Source of the DNA: Tenrec ecaudatus
Taxonomy: Eukaryota > Chordata > Mammalia > Afrosoricida > Tenrecidae
Assembly (NCBI RefSeq): GCF_050624435.1
Contig: NC_134541.1
Location: forward strand, 6,710,983-6,774,982
DNA length: 64,000 bases
Reading direction: 5' to 3'
Under the pieces are notes generated by a model. The model ran no database searches, was not told the DNA's origin, and saw only the letters and a program-made list of their open reading frames with translations. The position numbers and the translations under genes were made by a program. Shown here piece by piece: positions 43,848 to 54,501 of the stretch; the stretch's first letter is position 1, and every line of letters starts with the position of its first letter.

Positions 43848-44440
43848 TAAAAAATATGTATTTGATTTTTTAAAGATCATTTTATTTGGGGCATTTATAA
43901 CTTGTATAACAATCCACACATCAATTGTATGAAGCCTATTTGTACCTGTGTTGTCATCATCATTTTCTAAACATCTACATTCTATTTGAGCCCTTGGTAC
44001 CAGCTCCTCTTTTTACCCTCCCTCCCCCCGCCACCCACCTCGTGACCCCCCCAAAATAATAAATTACTATTATTTTCATATCTTACACAAATTGATGTCT
44101 CCTTTCACCCGTGGTTTCTTGCCCTCTCCTCTCTCGACCTTCCCCCTCCCCTCCTGGTATCGCTACTCCCATTTCTGTTCCCGGGGGACTCCCTGGATTC
44201 CGTGTCCTGAGCTCTTATCTGTACCTGTGCACAGGCTCCAACCTCGCCTGCAGTGAAAGGTAGGACTGGGGTGATGACAGCGGGGGGTGAGGGAGCCTCA
44301 AGAAACCAGAGAAATACTGTTTCCTTGGTGCTATTCTGCACCCTGTTTGACTCATCCCTTCCTTGGGACCCTTCTGTGAGGGGATGTCCCATTGTCTACA
44401 GATGGGTTTTGGGTCTCTGCTCTGACCCACCTTGTTCTCA
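43848..44440 (-). mobile_element. L1 3' UTR, inverted
   Basis: From AAGATCATTTTATTTGGGGC (reverse of the 3' end) through CCAGCTCCTCTTTTTACCC, GATGTCTCCTTTCACCCG, GAGCTCTTATCTGTACCTGT to GGGGATGTCCCATTGTCTAC. Confidence 0.8.

Positions 44441-44443
<3 letters not shown>

Positions 44444-44472
<29 letters not shown>
44444..44472. repeat. (GT)n microsatellite
   Basis: About thirteen GT units. Confidence 0.9.
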
Positions 44473-44475
<3 letters not shown>

Positions 44476-44989
44476 TCAGTTCCAGCATTGAAGAGCGGCT
44501 AGGGCCCTAGTCTTGGGGTTCTGTCAGTCTCTCTCAGACTAGTAAGCCTGGAGCCTTAGGCCACCCCTTTCTCCCAGTCTGTCCAGGGGCTTCTTCTTCG
44601 AGAGCAGTGAGCAGTGCTGGACGGGCAGCCTCTCGTGCTGCCGGTCTGAGGGCTGTGGGAGCTGGGGTCCCTGGCAGGGTCATGGCAGTGTTTGTGGAGG
44701 ATGGGGTTCAGGGAATACTTAGAGTTTGGGGGCCTGGACTGCATGATCTTGATGTGATCTTGCAGGGGGTTGTGGTGGGGTTGTTGGGCAGAGCTTATGA
44801 TGTAATAGCTTTGGAATGGTGGGCCCAGCGAGGTGAGAATCTTAAAGCAAGTCTTAAGGAACCAGTGATTAGTCCTCACACGCGTGTTGGTTTTTTGTTT
44901 CATAAGTAAATGAAAATGCTCTCCGTGACTGTTAGCTGATGGACAAATCTCTACTGTCAACAGTTCTTTTCACATGCAGTTATACAGTA
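44473..44989. other. Intergenic or old L1 debris, no gene
   Basis: No gene. Sequence between two minus-strand L1 pieces; it may belong to one of them. Confidence 0.35.
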
Positions 44990-45830
44990 ATGTGCTTATG
45001 TTCCATTAAGTGTCTTACTTCTATTAAGTGGGCATTTTTACTGGGAGTGCGGTGTGTGGGGTTACATTTCACATCAGTATTTTTGTAGTCAACAATTTAA
45101 ACAACTTCTCAAGCCCCCCAGTAGCCTGCCCCCAAAGAAGCCAGCTGTTAGCCTCCCCCAGGCATTGTTTTCTGTTTTGTCTTTTTAACTGTCTTGTGAA
45201 TTAGGGGAAGGCTTTCAGAAGAGGTCCTAGTTTTACATTCGGCAATCCCCCACCCCACCCCCTGATTCAAGTCATTCCACCCAATCCCCTCCCTGCCCCT
45301 GTGCCCATTCCCACTTCTTTCCTAACCCTCTGAACAATGGCCTTGGGTAAAGCTGTCTTTTGGTTCTAGTGGCTGATTAATGTAACATGGGGGCGAGATC
45401 AGGCCCAGACCTGAAGGGAGTGGCTCATAGCCCTGGGGGATCATGCCAGTCGATTCTGATTGTTCATCCTGGGTTCTTTAGGATTTGGAGCTCTGTCCCA
45501 CATCCCCCTCCCACTCCACAGAGCGTCTACTGCACTCCTTTTCAGAGCAGTTGGCGGTGGTGGCCCGGCACCATCAGTTCTTCTGATCTTAGGGTGGTGG
45601 AGACTCGTGTTTACAGGGTCCGTTAGGCCACTGGACAGTTGTTTGCATGTCTCTTGATTTCCACTGTCATTCTGCGCCTCTCGACCAGGAGAGACCGATC
45701 GTTGCACTTTGGGTAGCTGCTCACGAGCTTCTACGACCCCAGTCGCTAGTCACCAAATGAAGATGTGGAATATCTCTGTGAACGATTTCAGGCCATTGGA
45801 ACTTGGTAGCCACCAGGCAAACATGCATGC
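44990..45830 (-). mobile_element. Old afrotherian-type L1 3' UTR, inverted
   Basis: GGGTTCTTTAGGATTTGGAG, CTGTCCCACATCCCCCTCC, GCCCGGCACCATCAGTTC, GCTTCTACGACCCCAGTCGC and AGTCACCAAATGAAGATGTG follow an L1 3' UTR layout that I associate with elephants and other afrotherians. The left boundary is uncertain. Confidence 0.65.
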
Positions 45831-46039
45831 ATGATTTATTCGATCACAGGTTACCTTCCAGGACAGGGATTTCCCAGGCTTCTTGTCAGAAATGACAAAA
45901 TCGAGCGTTTCTGCAGCGGAGAGCTGAGTCTGGGAACCATCAGCCGGGCCAATCCCCTCGGTATCTCCCAGGCCTCGAGGGCTTCTTCGGGACAGGAGCC
46001 GCCCTCCCCACGTCAGCCTGGCCAGCTGCTCCTGCTCCT

Positions 46040-46145
46040 CACCCCCACGTCTTTCTCCTCGGGGGCAGATGGTGGACTTGAACCACTGACCTTACGACTA
46101 GCAGCAATCCAGTGCTTACCTGATAGTACTACCAGAGCTCCTTAG
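46040..46145 (-). mobile_element. AfroSINE head, inverted
   Basis: GGTGGACTTGAACCACTGAC, CTTACGACTAGCAGC, CTACCAGAGCTCCTTAG. Confidence 0.7.
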
Positions 46146-48245
46146 CACCAAGGTGAAAATATCTGAGGTCAGAAGGATGCGTCTCAGCTAAGCAGCCCCC
46201 CCAGCCCCCAGTTTGCACGGAGAATTCACAGGTCTGCCTTCAAAGACCTGGAAGTCCCCAGAGTCTGCCTCCCCAATCTCTCTGCTTCTCCACACTCCAC
46301 TACCCTGAATGTACCTGCAGTACATGGAAAGTGCCACACAGAGGTGCCAGAGCACCACCCGCCCTGTCACCCCACTGGGCCCTGCCCTTCTCCTCCAGCT
46401 GTCCTGTTCATGGGCTCCCAATCCCAGAGGTTCTTCATCTCCCACAGTAGCCGGCTTGGGGGTGGAGTGGGGGGAGGGCCTTAATTCAGGCAGTGGCTCA
46501 GTCTGAGTGACTGTTAAATGGGGGGGGGAAATATTAAATCATATTTTGCTTTCAGTGAAAAGCCACCCCAGCAAAGTAGGCTCCCAGCCAAGCCCTTCTA
46601 CCCAGAAGATTCGGTGACCTTGGCTACTTTCCTTACAAGACCTGGACAATCTCGATAGTGTATTCTGGTTGTTCCGTTTCCCTTCATCTAGTCTCCCTTT
46701 CCCTCTTTTTTCTTTAAAGTAACTGCTGGGCCTCCTAGAGGTGATCTTTTAAACGAGTGCAGTACTCATTTTGTGAGGCAATTGGGTCTTATGCCAAAAG
46801 GTGACCCCCCAGGGATGGTTTCTGCTCAAGGTTTAAAGAGTCTGCGGGCGATGGCCTCAGGGGCCCCGCCAGTCTCAACTGGCCCAGTTAAATGGAAGCA
46901 TTTTAAAGTGGGTATAATCATGACTTATCCAAACATAAATGACTGGGTGTCAGAGGGTTTATTTAACTCCTCAGGTAATGAGGGAACCCGCAAGATGTTC
47001 CAGCAGGTTCAAAGGAGAATTCAAAGAAGGGCCCGCCCACACGCAGGCCGCTGGATGTGGACTAGTATTCAGAGACGCAGCGCCAAACAACTGCGCCCCA
47101 CTTGGCACAAGCCGCTTGCGTTTTTATGGACAAGAGTGATTTACGTTCCCACCAGCACAACGTGCGGAACCACGTGTGAAGTGACTCTGGAGACCGGGAA
47201 GTGGCAGCTTACCCAGCCGGTGAGGGGGACAGGGCCTGGCTCCACAGCTGGGGCCTGGTGATCGGGCAGGGGGTGGCCCAAGCTGGAGCTGGGCCTGCTG
47301 AAGGATCTAAGTCACTTTCTGGCTCTCATCTCCCACAGAGGAGAGGCCGAGTCCTTTGGTCCAGCTCCCCATGATGCACATCCCACACCAACCCCAGGCT
47401 ATACCTCCACCAGGCTGGTGGGGCACACTCCTGCCCCAGGGCCTTGGCACATGCCCCTTCTACCTTCCACACTCTTCTCCCAGCTTGTCCTGGGTGCTGG
47501 CTGCCTCGGTGAGCTACTTTCCAGGGGCACACAGATAACCACACCGTCTACATTTTTAAATCAATGGCACCGCTCAACACACACACACACACACACTTCC
47601 TAGGCCCCCTCCCTGCTTCATATCTCTCATCGGCACGGATCCCCACCTTGTCGCTGTTGTTTGAGGACCATCCGTGGACCCGGGTACCCCGTGGACCCAG
47701 CGAGCGCCATTGTCCCAGAGCTGGGCCGAGCCATGAGTCTGACGTGAGCAGGCAGCTGGGAATTTGTGCGGCAGAGCTGCGGGCTGGGTTCAAACTGCCA
47801 AACTTCTGTGCTTTCAAGCTCCTTAGGGACTGGCTGACGGCCTGTCTCCCAGGGGAGTGTGGGTGCTACAAGGGAAGTGTCTCTAACTTGTTTTTATTTG
47901 TCATCTCCTCGCCCTGCCTACAGGTCCAGGTGACCCTGCTGGCGGCCCAGAGTCAGACTCCACAGCACCCCCAGGGCGCCGCTCAACCCCTCACGGGCAA
48001 GTGGTGGCACAAAGAGGGCAAAGAACAGGTCAGCACCTGGGGAGCCAGGGCGTACATAATCCAAGGGCAGTAGTTCATTGCTGAGGACGGTTCTACTAGT
48101 GCTGTGTGTGTTCCCAGGAGTTAGTAATTGGCCTTTCGAAAGTTGTAAATCTTTACAGGTTTACGGCCAAGCCCTGCAGCCATTGCACCAGTGCACGCTG
48201 TCATGGGAGCAGTAAGGCAATATCGCAACCCCATTGCGTCAACTG
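46146..48245. other. Intergenic; small repeats only
   Basis: No gene recognised. 47425-47500 (CCCCAGGGCCTTGGCACATG) may be an L2 fragment. An (AC)n run lies at 47577-47597. 47745-47830 (GGCTGGGTTCAAACTGCC) is a decayed inverted AfroSINE head. Confidence 0.4.
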
Positions 48246-48450
48246 GAGCCTTGGTGGCATAGTGGGTTTCTGTGTTGGGCTACTCATCTCAGGTCGGAGG
48301 TTTGAAACCACCAGCCGCTCCTCAGGAGAAAGATGAGGCTTTGGACTCCCGCCAAGGAGGAGTTCCCGACTTGGAAACTCACAGGCGCCATTCTCCTGTG
48401 CAGGGTTGTTGTGAGTTGGAATTGGCTCCATGGAAGTGAGTTTTCCCCTG
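48246..48450 (+). mobile_element. AfroSINE, full length
   Basis: GGAGCCTTGGTGGCATAGTG, GGTTTGAAACCACCAGCCGC, GAGAAAGATGAGGCTTTGG, TTGGAATTGGCTCCATGG. Confidence 0.9.
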
Positions 48451-48525
48451 GGATTATGTCAACTACTGTTGTCAAGGGCCCCTGAAGCAGAGTCTTGGGG
48501 AAGCCTATGCTTGCTTTCCTCTGGG

Positions 48526-48615
48526 AGGGAGGCCTGGTGGCCTAGTTGGTTCTGCTAGTTTGGATTACTAACAGAAAGGCCGGAGGTTCGATGAAGCCGC
48601 TGGCAGATCCCCTCT
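48526..48615 (+). mobile_element. AfroSINE head fragment
   Basis: GGAGGCCTGGTGGCCTAGTT, TTACTAACAGAAAGGCCGG, AGGTTCGATGAAGCCG. Confidence 0.65.
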
Positions 48616-48649
48616 AGCCACAGGCCAAGGTCTGGAACAGCCTTATTAG

Positions 48650-49220
48650 CAAACACAGATGGTTGTAATCGTGATTCTGCTGCATCAAACTCGATAGTTG
48701 ACCTCCTGACCCAACCTGAAATTGTTTCTAGGTGCGTGGATCTCCTGGTTGTTCCGCGACAAAAACATCCTCCCTGGCTTTTTAAATATGGACGGTGGTC
48801 CTTTTTTTCTTATTCATTATTTATATTTTTATCTTTATAGTACTATTGTTTATGACTTCATGTCGGTTTTGTTCTTTACTGTTTCCATTGGGTTTGACAG
48901 TTTGTGAAAAACAGGAGTGGATGCAGAGAGGTAATAATCGATGCAAGGGTTTGTGGGGGATGTAGCCGTGGGTGGGGGGTCATGGGGAAGGTGAGGGGAT
49001 TTCTGGAGTCAACAATGAAGGCGGGAGGGGAGGGAGCATTAGAACTGAATGTGGTTACGCAACTCATTTTAAAGGGGATTTAATCATTGGGGGGAAAGGG
49101 TACAAAAATGTTCTGAAATTGATTGTGGTAATGGTTGTACAATTCTTGATATGATTGAACTATTGAATTGTATGATATGTGGATTAAGTGCCAATAAATC
49201 TGTATTTTTAAAAAGAAGTT
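48650..49220 (+). mobile_element. Old L1 3' UTR
   Basis: CTGGCTTTTTAAATATGGAC, ACAGGAGTGGATGCAGAG, G-rich tract 48950-49040, TGTGGTAATGGTTGTACAAT, GTGCCAATAAATCTGTA. Same subfamily as the minus-strand element at 25.4-27.3 kb, but here the G-rich tract is not expanded. Confidence 0.75.
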
Positions 49221-49249
49221 TAAAAAAAAAAGAAACTGCAGACTTTAAA

Positions 49250-49402
49250 AAGAAGGCTGGCGGTTCAAACCCACTATCCACTCCTCTGGAGAAGGACGAG
49301 GCTGCCGAGTTCCTCCTAAAGATGTACAGTCTTCAGAAGTCACAGGAGCAGTTGTATCATACCTGACTGGGTCCGGAAAGGTGAGTCAGACTGGACTCCA
49401 CC
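49250..49402 (+). mobile_element. AfroSINE, 5' truncated
   Basis: GCGGTTCAAACCCACTATCC, GGAGAAGGACGAGGCTGCC, GAGTCAGACTGGACTCCAC. Confidence 0.8.
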
Positions 49403-49486
49403 ACAGTGCGTGTCGCTGCAATGGGCTTTGTCTGCCACCCAGTGGCCACCTCCAGTAATTGCAAGCAACATTCACACCCCAAAAGA

Positions 49487-49700
49487 AAGGGGGGCTGGTG
49501 GTGCGGAGGGTTAAGCACCGGGCCGCTATGCTGTAAGTCAGCAATTCAAACTCAAAAGTTACCCCAAGGAAGAAAAGCGAAGCCGTCTGCTTTAGGAAAG
49601 ACTTAATGTCTTGGAAACCCACAGGGGTAAGTTAGTTCGGCGATGTCCTATAGGGTCGCCGTGTGTTGGAATTGACTCCTTGGCAGGTGGTTTGAGTTCT
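49487..49700 (+). mobile_element. AfroSINE, full length
   Basis: GGGGCTGGTGGTGCGGAGGG, GTCAGCAATTCAAACTC, AATGTCTTGGAAACCCACAG, CCTATAGGGTCGCCGTGTG, TTGGAATTGACTCCTTGG. Confidence 0.85.
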
Positions 49701-49751
49701 ACCACCTAGTGGCCATCTATAGTAACTGCAACCCAAATCAATGTTCCCCCT

Positions 49752-49942
49752 TCGAAGGGCAGCGAACTGCAAAGTCGCAGTTGGAAACTACCAGCCGCTC
49801 GATGGAGAAAGACGGGCTTTCTACTCCGGTAACGAGTTACAATCTCGGAAACTCAGAGAGATGGCTCTATCCTGCCCTATAAAGGTCGCTATAAGACGGC
49901 ATCGACTCGATGGCAGCGAGTTGGAATTTTTTGTTTTTCCTA
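49752..49942 (+). mobile_element. AfroSINE, 5' slightly truncated
   Basis: GCGAACTGCAAAGTCGC, GGAGAAAGACGGGCTTTCTA, CAATCTCGGAAACTCAGAG, GGCATCGACTCGATGGCAGC. One of the best-preserved copies. Confidence 0.9.
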
Positions 49943-49952
49943 AAAAAAGCGT

Positions 49953-50044
49953 GCCTGGCTGGTGGAGCTGTGGGTAAAGCACAGAGCTGCTCAACTGAAA
50001 GGTCGGCAATTCAAACCCACCAGCTGCTCCATGGGAGAACGATG
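49953..50044 (+). mobile_element. AfroSINE head, part of inverted pair
   Basis: GGCTGGTGGAGCTGTGGGTA, CTGAAAGGTCGGCAATTC, AAACCCACCAGCTGCTCC, ATGGGAGAACGATG. It joins directly to an inverted copy. Confidence 0.8.
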
Positions 50045-50213
50045 TCAAGGCATCGTGGAGGTTCTGACTCACAGGGACCCTCTAGGACAAGATGGTAAGT
50101 AAACCTTTATGGGAACCCAATCTCACCTGCCTCCCAAGGAAGTGGGTTTGAACTGCTGGCCTCTTTCTTGGCCGTCCAATGGGAAACCCACCAGGCCAGC
50201 CGGGCTCCACCTG
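50045..50213 (-). mobile_element. AfroSINE, inverted, fused to previous
   Basis: GGTTCTGACTCACAGGGACC, GTGGGTTTGAACTGCTGGCC, and head CAGGCCAGCCGGGCTCC. With the copy to its left it makes an imperfect palindrome of about 260 bases. Confidence 0.7.
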
Positions 50214-50509
50214 TAAAACCTGTGGCTTTGGGAGCCCTAGGGGGACCCCAGTGCCCCTATAAGTCGATGGCCTTCTAAAACCTGTGTCTTAGGCAGAACC
50301 AGACAGCCGAGCAGCCAGCCATTTGGCTACACACTGCTCCTGAAGTCTGTGCCGCCTGGGTGTCAGAATGCAGGTTGGCACAGCCCCTGTGGAGGGAAGC
50401 TGGGCGAAACCTACCGCGGTGTAACCACCTGCCCTGCGGACCTACGCCACCACTTCCAGGATGCCATCACCCTGTAGCTGCACTTACAGACCCTTGGAAA
50501 CGACTCCAG

Positions 50510-50712
50510 TGCCCACCAATCGCGGTCAGTTCCGACTCAGGGCGACCTCAGGACAGAGTAGAGCTGCCTGCCCCTGGGGGTTTCCAAGTCTGGAATCTTT
50601 GCGGGGGAGCAGACAGCCTCATCTTCCTCCCACAGAGCAGCTAGTGGTTCAAGTCACCCACTTAAGGTTTAGCGGGCAGAGCTCAACGGCTGTGCCCCCT
50701 GGGCTCGTTGTA
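50510..50712 (-). mobile_element. AfroSINE, inverted
   Basis: GCGGTCAGTTCCGACTCAGG, CAGGACAGAGTAGAGCTGCC, CAGACAGCCTCATCTTCCTC, CTGTGCCCCCTGGGCTC. Confidence 0.85.
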
Positions 50713-51259
50713 CACGAGTGAGGCTGGATCCTCATATTGGGGTGCTGTGGGCGCCCCTTCTGGGCTGAGAGAGCAATGTGAAATCCACAGCCACAGCCAC
50801 AGCAGGGCTGTGTCACGCTGCCATCCAGGTGCCCCCTGGGGCTGCAGTGGCATCAGGGACCCATCCCACTTGGCAATCAATGGTGGGTGGGTAACATGCA
50901 CCACACATCCTGTGTATTCCCCCACCCCCGGAACCCCCCGCCAAAATACAGCCCATTTCTCAGCTGCCTGCCCACCCTTGAGGGACAGGGCCACACCAGG
51001 GCAGGGCCACTGGGGTTGCCTCACACTTCTGCCCATCAGGGCATGGCAGGGGTGTGAGAAATATCTGGCAGCTGGCAATGCCTTGCATTGGGACCGCTCC
51101 TTATTGGGGTTCTTCGCTGGCATCACCATGAAAGTCTTGAGTTTCACTCCCCGTGCCCTCCTTCTCCGCCCCCCCACCCCCCGCCAAGTGCCTCACTGCA
51201 GGGCCTTCCTCTCTGGGCTGGCTCTGAACCTGCCCCTGTGACCCAGACCCAGACAGACA

Positions 51260-51415
51260 ACAGACCTGATTCCACCTCTGCAGGGTCCCTGGACCGTGCA
51301 GCTTTATGGAAGCAGACAGCCTCGTTTTCCTCCCTCGGAGCAGCTGGTGGGTTTGAACCACCCACCTGGTTAGCAGCCCAGCGCCTAACGCACAGCACTA
51401 CCAGGGCGCTCATAG
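51260..51415 (-). mobile_element. AfroSINE, inverted
   Basis: GCAGACAGCCTCGTTTTCC, GCTGGTGGGTTTGAACCACC, GCACTACCAGGGCGCTC. Confidence 0.8.
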
Positions 51416-51564
51416 CCCGCTAGAGTCGACTGCATGGCAATGGCTTGGCTTGTTGCAGCGCCGCCATCCGCCATGTTCCACTTGTTCCCATGCAGGCGTA
51501 CCCTTCAAAGAGAGCAAGTCCGGTTTTCATTCCCGTCCACCATGGAGCACCCAGTATCCCACCC

Positions 51565-51655
51565 ACCCGCTGCCATCAGGCCCATTCAGAGGACAAGAAG
51601 ACTCAATGGAAGCAATCAGCCTCCTCTTTCTCCCGAGGAGCAGGAGCGCCTGGAC
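51565..51655 (-). mobile_element. AfroSINE fragment, inverted
   Basis: CCGCTGCCATCAGGCCCATT, AAGCAATCAGCCTCCTCTTT, CTCCCGAGGAGCAGG. Confidence 0.55.
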
Positions 51656-51714
51656 GGGGGGGTGGTGGAGGTGGTGGTGGAGGTGGTGGAGGTGGAGGTG
51701 GTGGTGGTGGTAGC

Positions 51715-51776
<62 letters not shown>
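51656..51776. repeat. (GGT/GGA)n followed by (GT)n, about 120 bp
   Basis: About 55 bases of GGTGGT/GGAGGT units run straight into about 30 GT units (51716-51776). The purine-rich part could form a quadruplex, and the GT part Z-DNA. It begins at the end of an inverted SINE. Confidence 0.95.
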
Positions 51777-51779
<3 letters not shown>

Positions 51780-52379
51780 ACCCTACTGTCAGGGCTCCTA
51801 AGAGGCCCGAGCCACAAGGAAGTGAATTCCACCCGAGGGAGGGAGCCTGCTAGGACTCACACCAGCTTAGTAGCTACAGCCACCAGCGGTGACATGTCTT
51901 TGCCACCTTCCCTTTCAGTGACCCACGTTTGGGCATAGACTGCGGAGTACAGCAGCGGGGTTGGGATACATACAGCTCCTCCGGGCACAGGCAGGGGCAG
52001 CGGCCGTGCCGGGCAAACGCTGTGTCTAGGCAAATCTGCCGTCGGTGAAGCGCTGGGCTCGTCCCAGCCAAACTCTTTTATGGGAATTGCCAAACCGAGC
52101 GGACGGCCCACGTGCTCTCCTTTGTTTCCTTGGTCCACTTGCTCCCAGGAATCCTGAGGTTCCGCGCTTCCGCGATAGCATCTTCGGAACAGCACACAGA
52201 TATCACGGAGTAGGAGCCACATTTTTGTCTATTAGGTCTCTACTGGGTGATGTTTGGGAAGATTACAGAGAAACACATCTGCTCCTAGTTTACGTGTTTC
52301 CTGGATGCTAGCATGCAAATAGACAGGCGTCGCCTACATTGGAGGCTACAGACGTTTCCTGTGTAGGGTTCAAAAGGAC
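51777..52379. other. Intergenic, no gene
   Basis: No gene or assigned repeat recognised. Confidence 0.4.
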
Positions 52380-52570
52380 TCCTTGCCACTGAGTCAGCTG
52401 CACCTCACAGCGGCTCGACAGGGCCGCGTGGAACTGCCCCTGGTGGGCTGTCAAGACTAACTTGTTACGGAAGTAGAAAACCTTACCTTTCTCCCTCGGG
52501 GAGGCTGGTGGTTTTGAACTGCCAACCTTGGGGCTAGCAGCCCCACGCACAGCTCCTCTGAGCTCCCTGG
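52380..52570 (-). mobile_element. AfroSINE, inverted
   Basis: TTGCCACTGAGTCAGCTGC, GCGTGGAACTGCCCCTGGTG, CTTACCTTTCTCCCTCGGGG, GGTGGTTTTGAACTGCCAAC. Confidence 0.85.
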
Positions 52571-52629
52571 GCCGCTGAAGTTGGGACACTTGGTCCTGTC
52601 CTTGTAGCAAGAAAGCAAAACGAAACAAA

Positions 52630-52835
52630 ACCCCAAATTTACTGCCATCAAGTCAATTTTGAATCATGAGGGTTCTACTGGGCAAGGTGGAACTGCCCCG
52701 GTGGGTTCCCAAGACTGTCACTCTTTATGGGAGTGGAAAGTCTCATCTTTCCCCTGTGGAGCAGCTGGTGGTTTTGAACTGCTGGCCTTGTGACTGCAGC
52801 CTGGTGTGTAACCACTCCACGATCATGGCTCCTTG
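52630..52835 (-). mobile_element. AfroSINE, full length, inverted
   Basis: TACTGCCATCAAGTCAATTT, GGAACTGCCCCGGTGGG, TCTCATCTTTCCCCTGTGG, GGTGGTTTTGAACTGCTGGC, CATGGCTCCT. Confidence 0.9.
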
Positions 52836-53039
52836 GAGAAGCGACTGGGTGGGGCTACAGACATGGAACACATTTCTGATGGCTTCACGTGCCGGGAGAA
52901 AGCACCCTTCCTTCAATAGTTTCCAACCATGGACAAGTGATGAGCTCAGACACCAATGGGCGCTGGGCGGGATCTGGCTCACACTGGTTGCCCCCCCAAC
53001 CTCCACCCCAGCCAAGTCGCCGCCAGCTAAATGGAGCCT

Positions 53040-53135
53040 GGCAGAGCACTGGTCCACGTGCCCGGATGCTAACCAAAAGCCGGTAAGTACTTAGAGCCCA
53101 CCAGGACTCCTCAGGAGAGATTACAGCCCGGGGAC
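53040..53135 (+). mobile_element. AfroSINE fragment, low certainty
   Basis: GGATGCTAACCAAAAGCCGG, GAGCCCACCAGGACTCCTCA, GGAGAGATTACAG. Confidence 0.45.
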
Positions 53136-54359
53136 CCCTGTGGGGCTGGGGTGCTGTGCTTCTCTGTCTGAAGGCTACCGGCTCTAAGTGATGAGACAAT
53201 AGTAAATGCAGGGTCTGTAACTTATCCTCTAGCTCAAGCACAGATGAAAACCACACATGCCTTTGGCCTCTCTGGGTCTGCTCAGAACGTGCTGGGAAAA
53301 TAACTCACATTCCCGTTTGCTTGAAAACTTTCAAGGAGACGCCGGGTCCAAAGGTGCAATCCCGGTTCCCTCCGGTGGTCTCTGTTCTGATCGCGGTTGT
53401 GAAGATGAGTCACGTGGACCCTTTTTCCAAAGACAGAGGTTCATTGGCCCGATGGGCAGCAGCCACCTGAGGGGCCGAATCCCCCAGGCAGAGACGACCA
53501 CAGATTATCCAAGGGAGCTTGTGGGCTGCGACCACGGAATGAAAATGCTGGAAGGGTCGGGCAGGACCTCACTCCAGTTGGGACTGAGGGATTCCAGTTT
53601 GGGAGGGAGGGATTTCCTGTGGTCTGATACAGCCAATTAGATCCAAGTCGTCTGTAAGACCATCAAGTGGGCCTGAAGAGCGTCACGCCCTTAGAGCCCG
53701 CCCTGGGAAGATATGCCCCCCACCCCACCCACTGCTCCCTACTGTGCGGTGGGGTCAGCACTCCACCTGTGCTTTCCCTGAGCCACGCTGACAAGCGCCA
53801 CACATTCCCATGGCACTAAGTGCTATGAAGAACATCCATATCCACCAGTTTGGGACCACCTGGCCACTCACCTGCCCCGAACCCCAGTGACAGAGAACAG
53901 GAATGGCGGCTCCATTTTAGCTCCCCCCACTCCTCCGACGTAACCACGGCGAGTTTGTGGACAAGATAACCGATACCCAGAGTCCACGCGGTGGAGCGAA
54001 TGGGTGTTTCTAGCCATCAAAGACCCCAACGACTCTAGAGTTCCCGACTCGGCTACCGCTTTCCTTTCACACCTACCACAAAAAGGTGTCTTCCGCAACC
54101 CAGTGCGTCACAAGGATAACCCCCCTTCTGTTTCAAGGAGAACCCTTTTCTGTGTACACAGCTCCTTGCTTGAGACAAATCACGACTCTCAGGGGAAAAC
54201 ACGGAGTACCACGGAAGACGCTGCTCCAAGGTCAAGAATGGTGTCCTCCGTTTCCGCGCTGTTCCCCAGACCCTGCCTCCACCCACGGGCCTGGCGGAGA
54301 CGGGAAGGGCGACAGCCCACAAGCAGGCACTTGGAGGGCTACTGGGCTCACATTTCATT
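53136..54359. other. Intergenic, downstream of FAM209
   Basis: No gene recognised. Open frames here, including a 292-codon plus-strand frame that starts at 54004, are antisense to FAM209 or unsupported. Confidence 0.5.
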
Positions 54360-54365
54360 TTTAAT
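54360..54365 (-). terminator. Likely poly(A) signal of FAM209
   Basis: ATTAAA on the minus strand, 136 bases beyond the stop codon, giving a short 3' UTR. ATTAAA is the commonest variant of AATAAA. The cleavage site is not determined. Confidence 0.65.
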
Positions 54366-54501
54366 TCTAGGTAGGAAGGAGAGAGCTCTGTATCAAGGAA
54401 GGTCTCAAAGGCGGGGGTGGCTTTGTGTCACAACAGTCTCACTGGTCTGCACACGGCCCGTCAGCACTCAGCCCTGTCTTCTGGTGGACGCCCAGACGCG
54501 C

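Noticed and set aside
49752-49942. tRNA genes at SINE heads
   Set aside because: Box-like sequences belong to tRNA-derived SINEs. None folds as an intact tRNA with a proper anticodon arm and 3' end by inspection.
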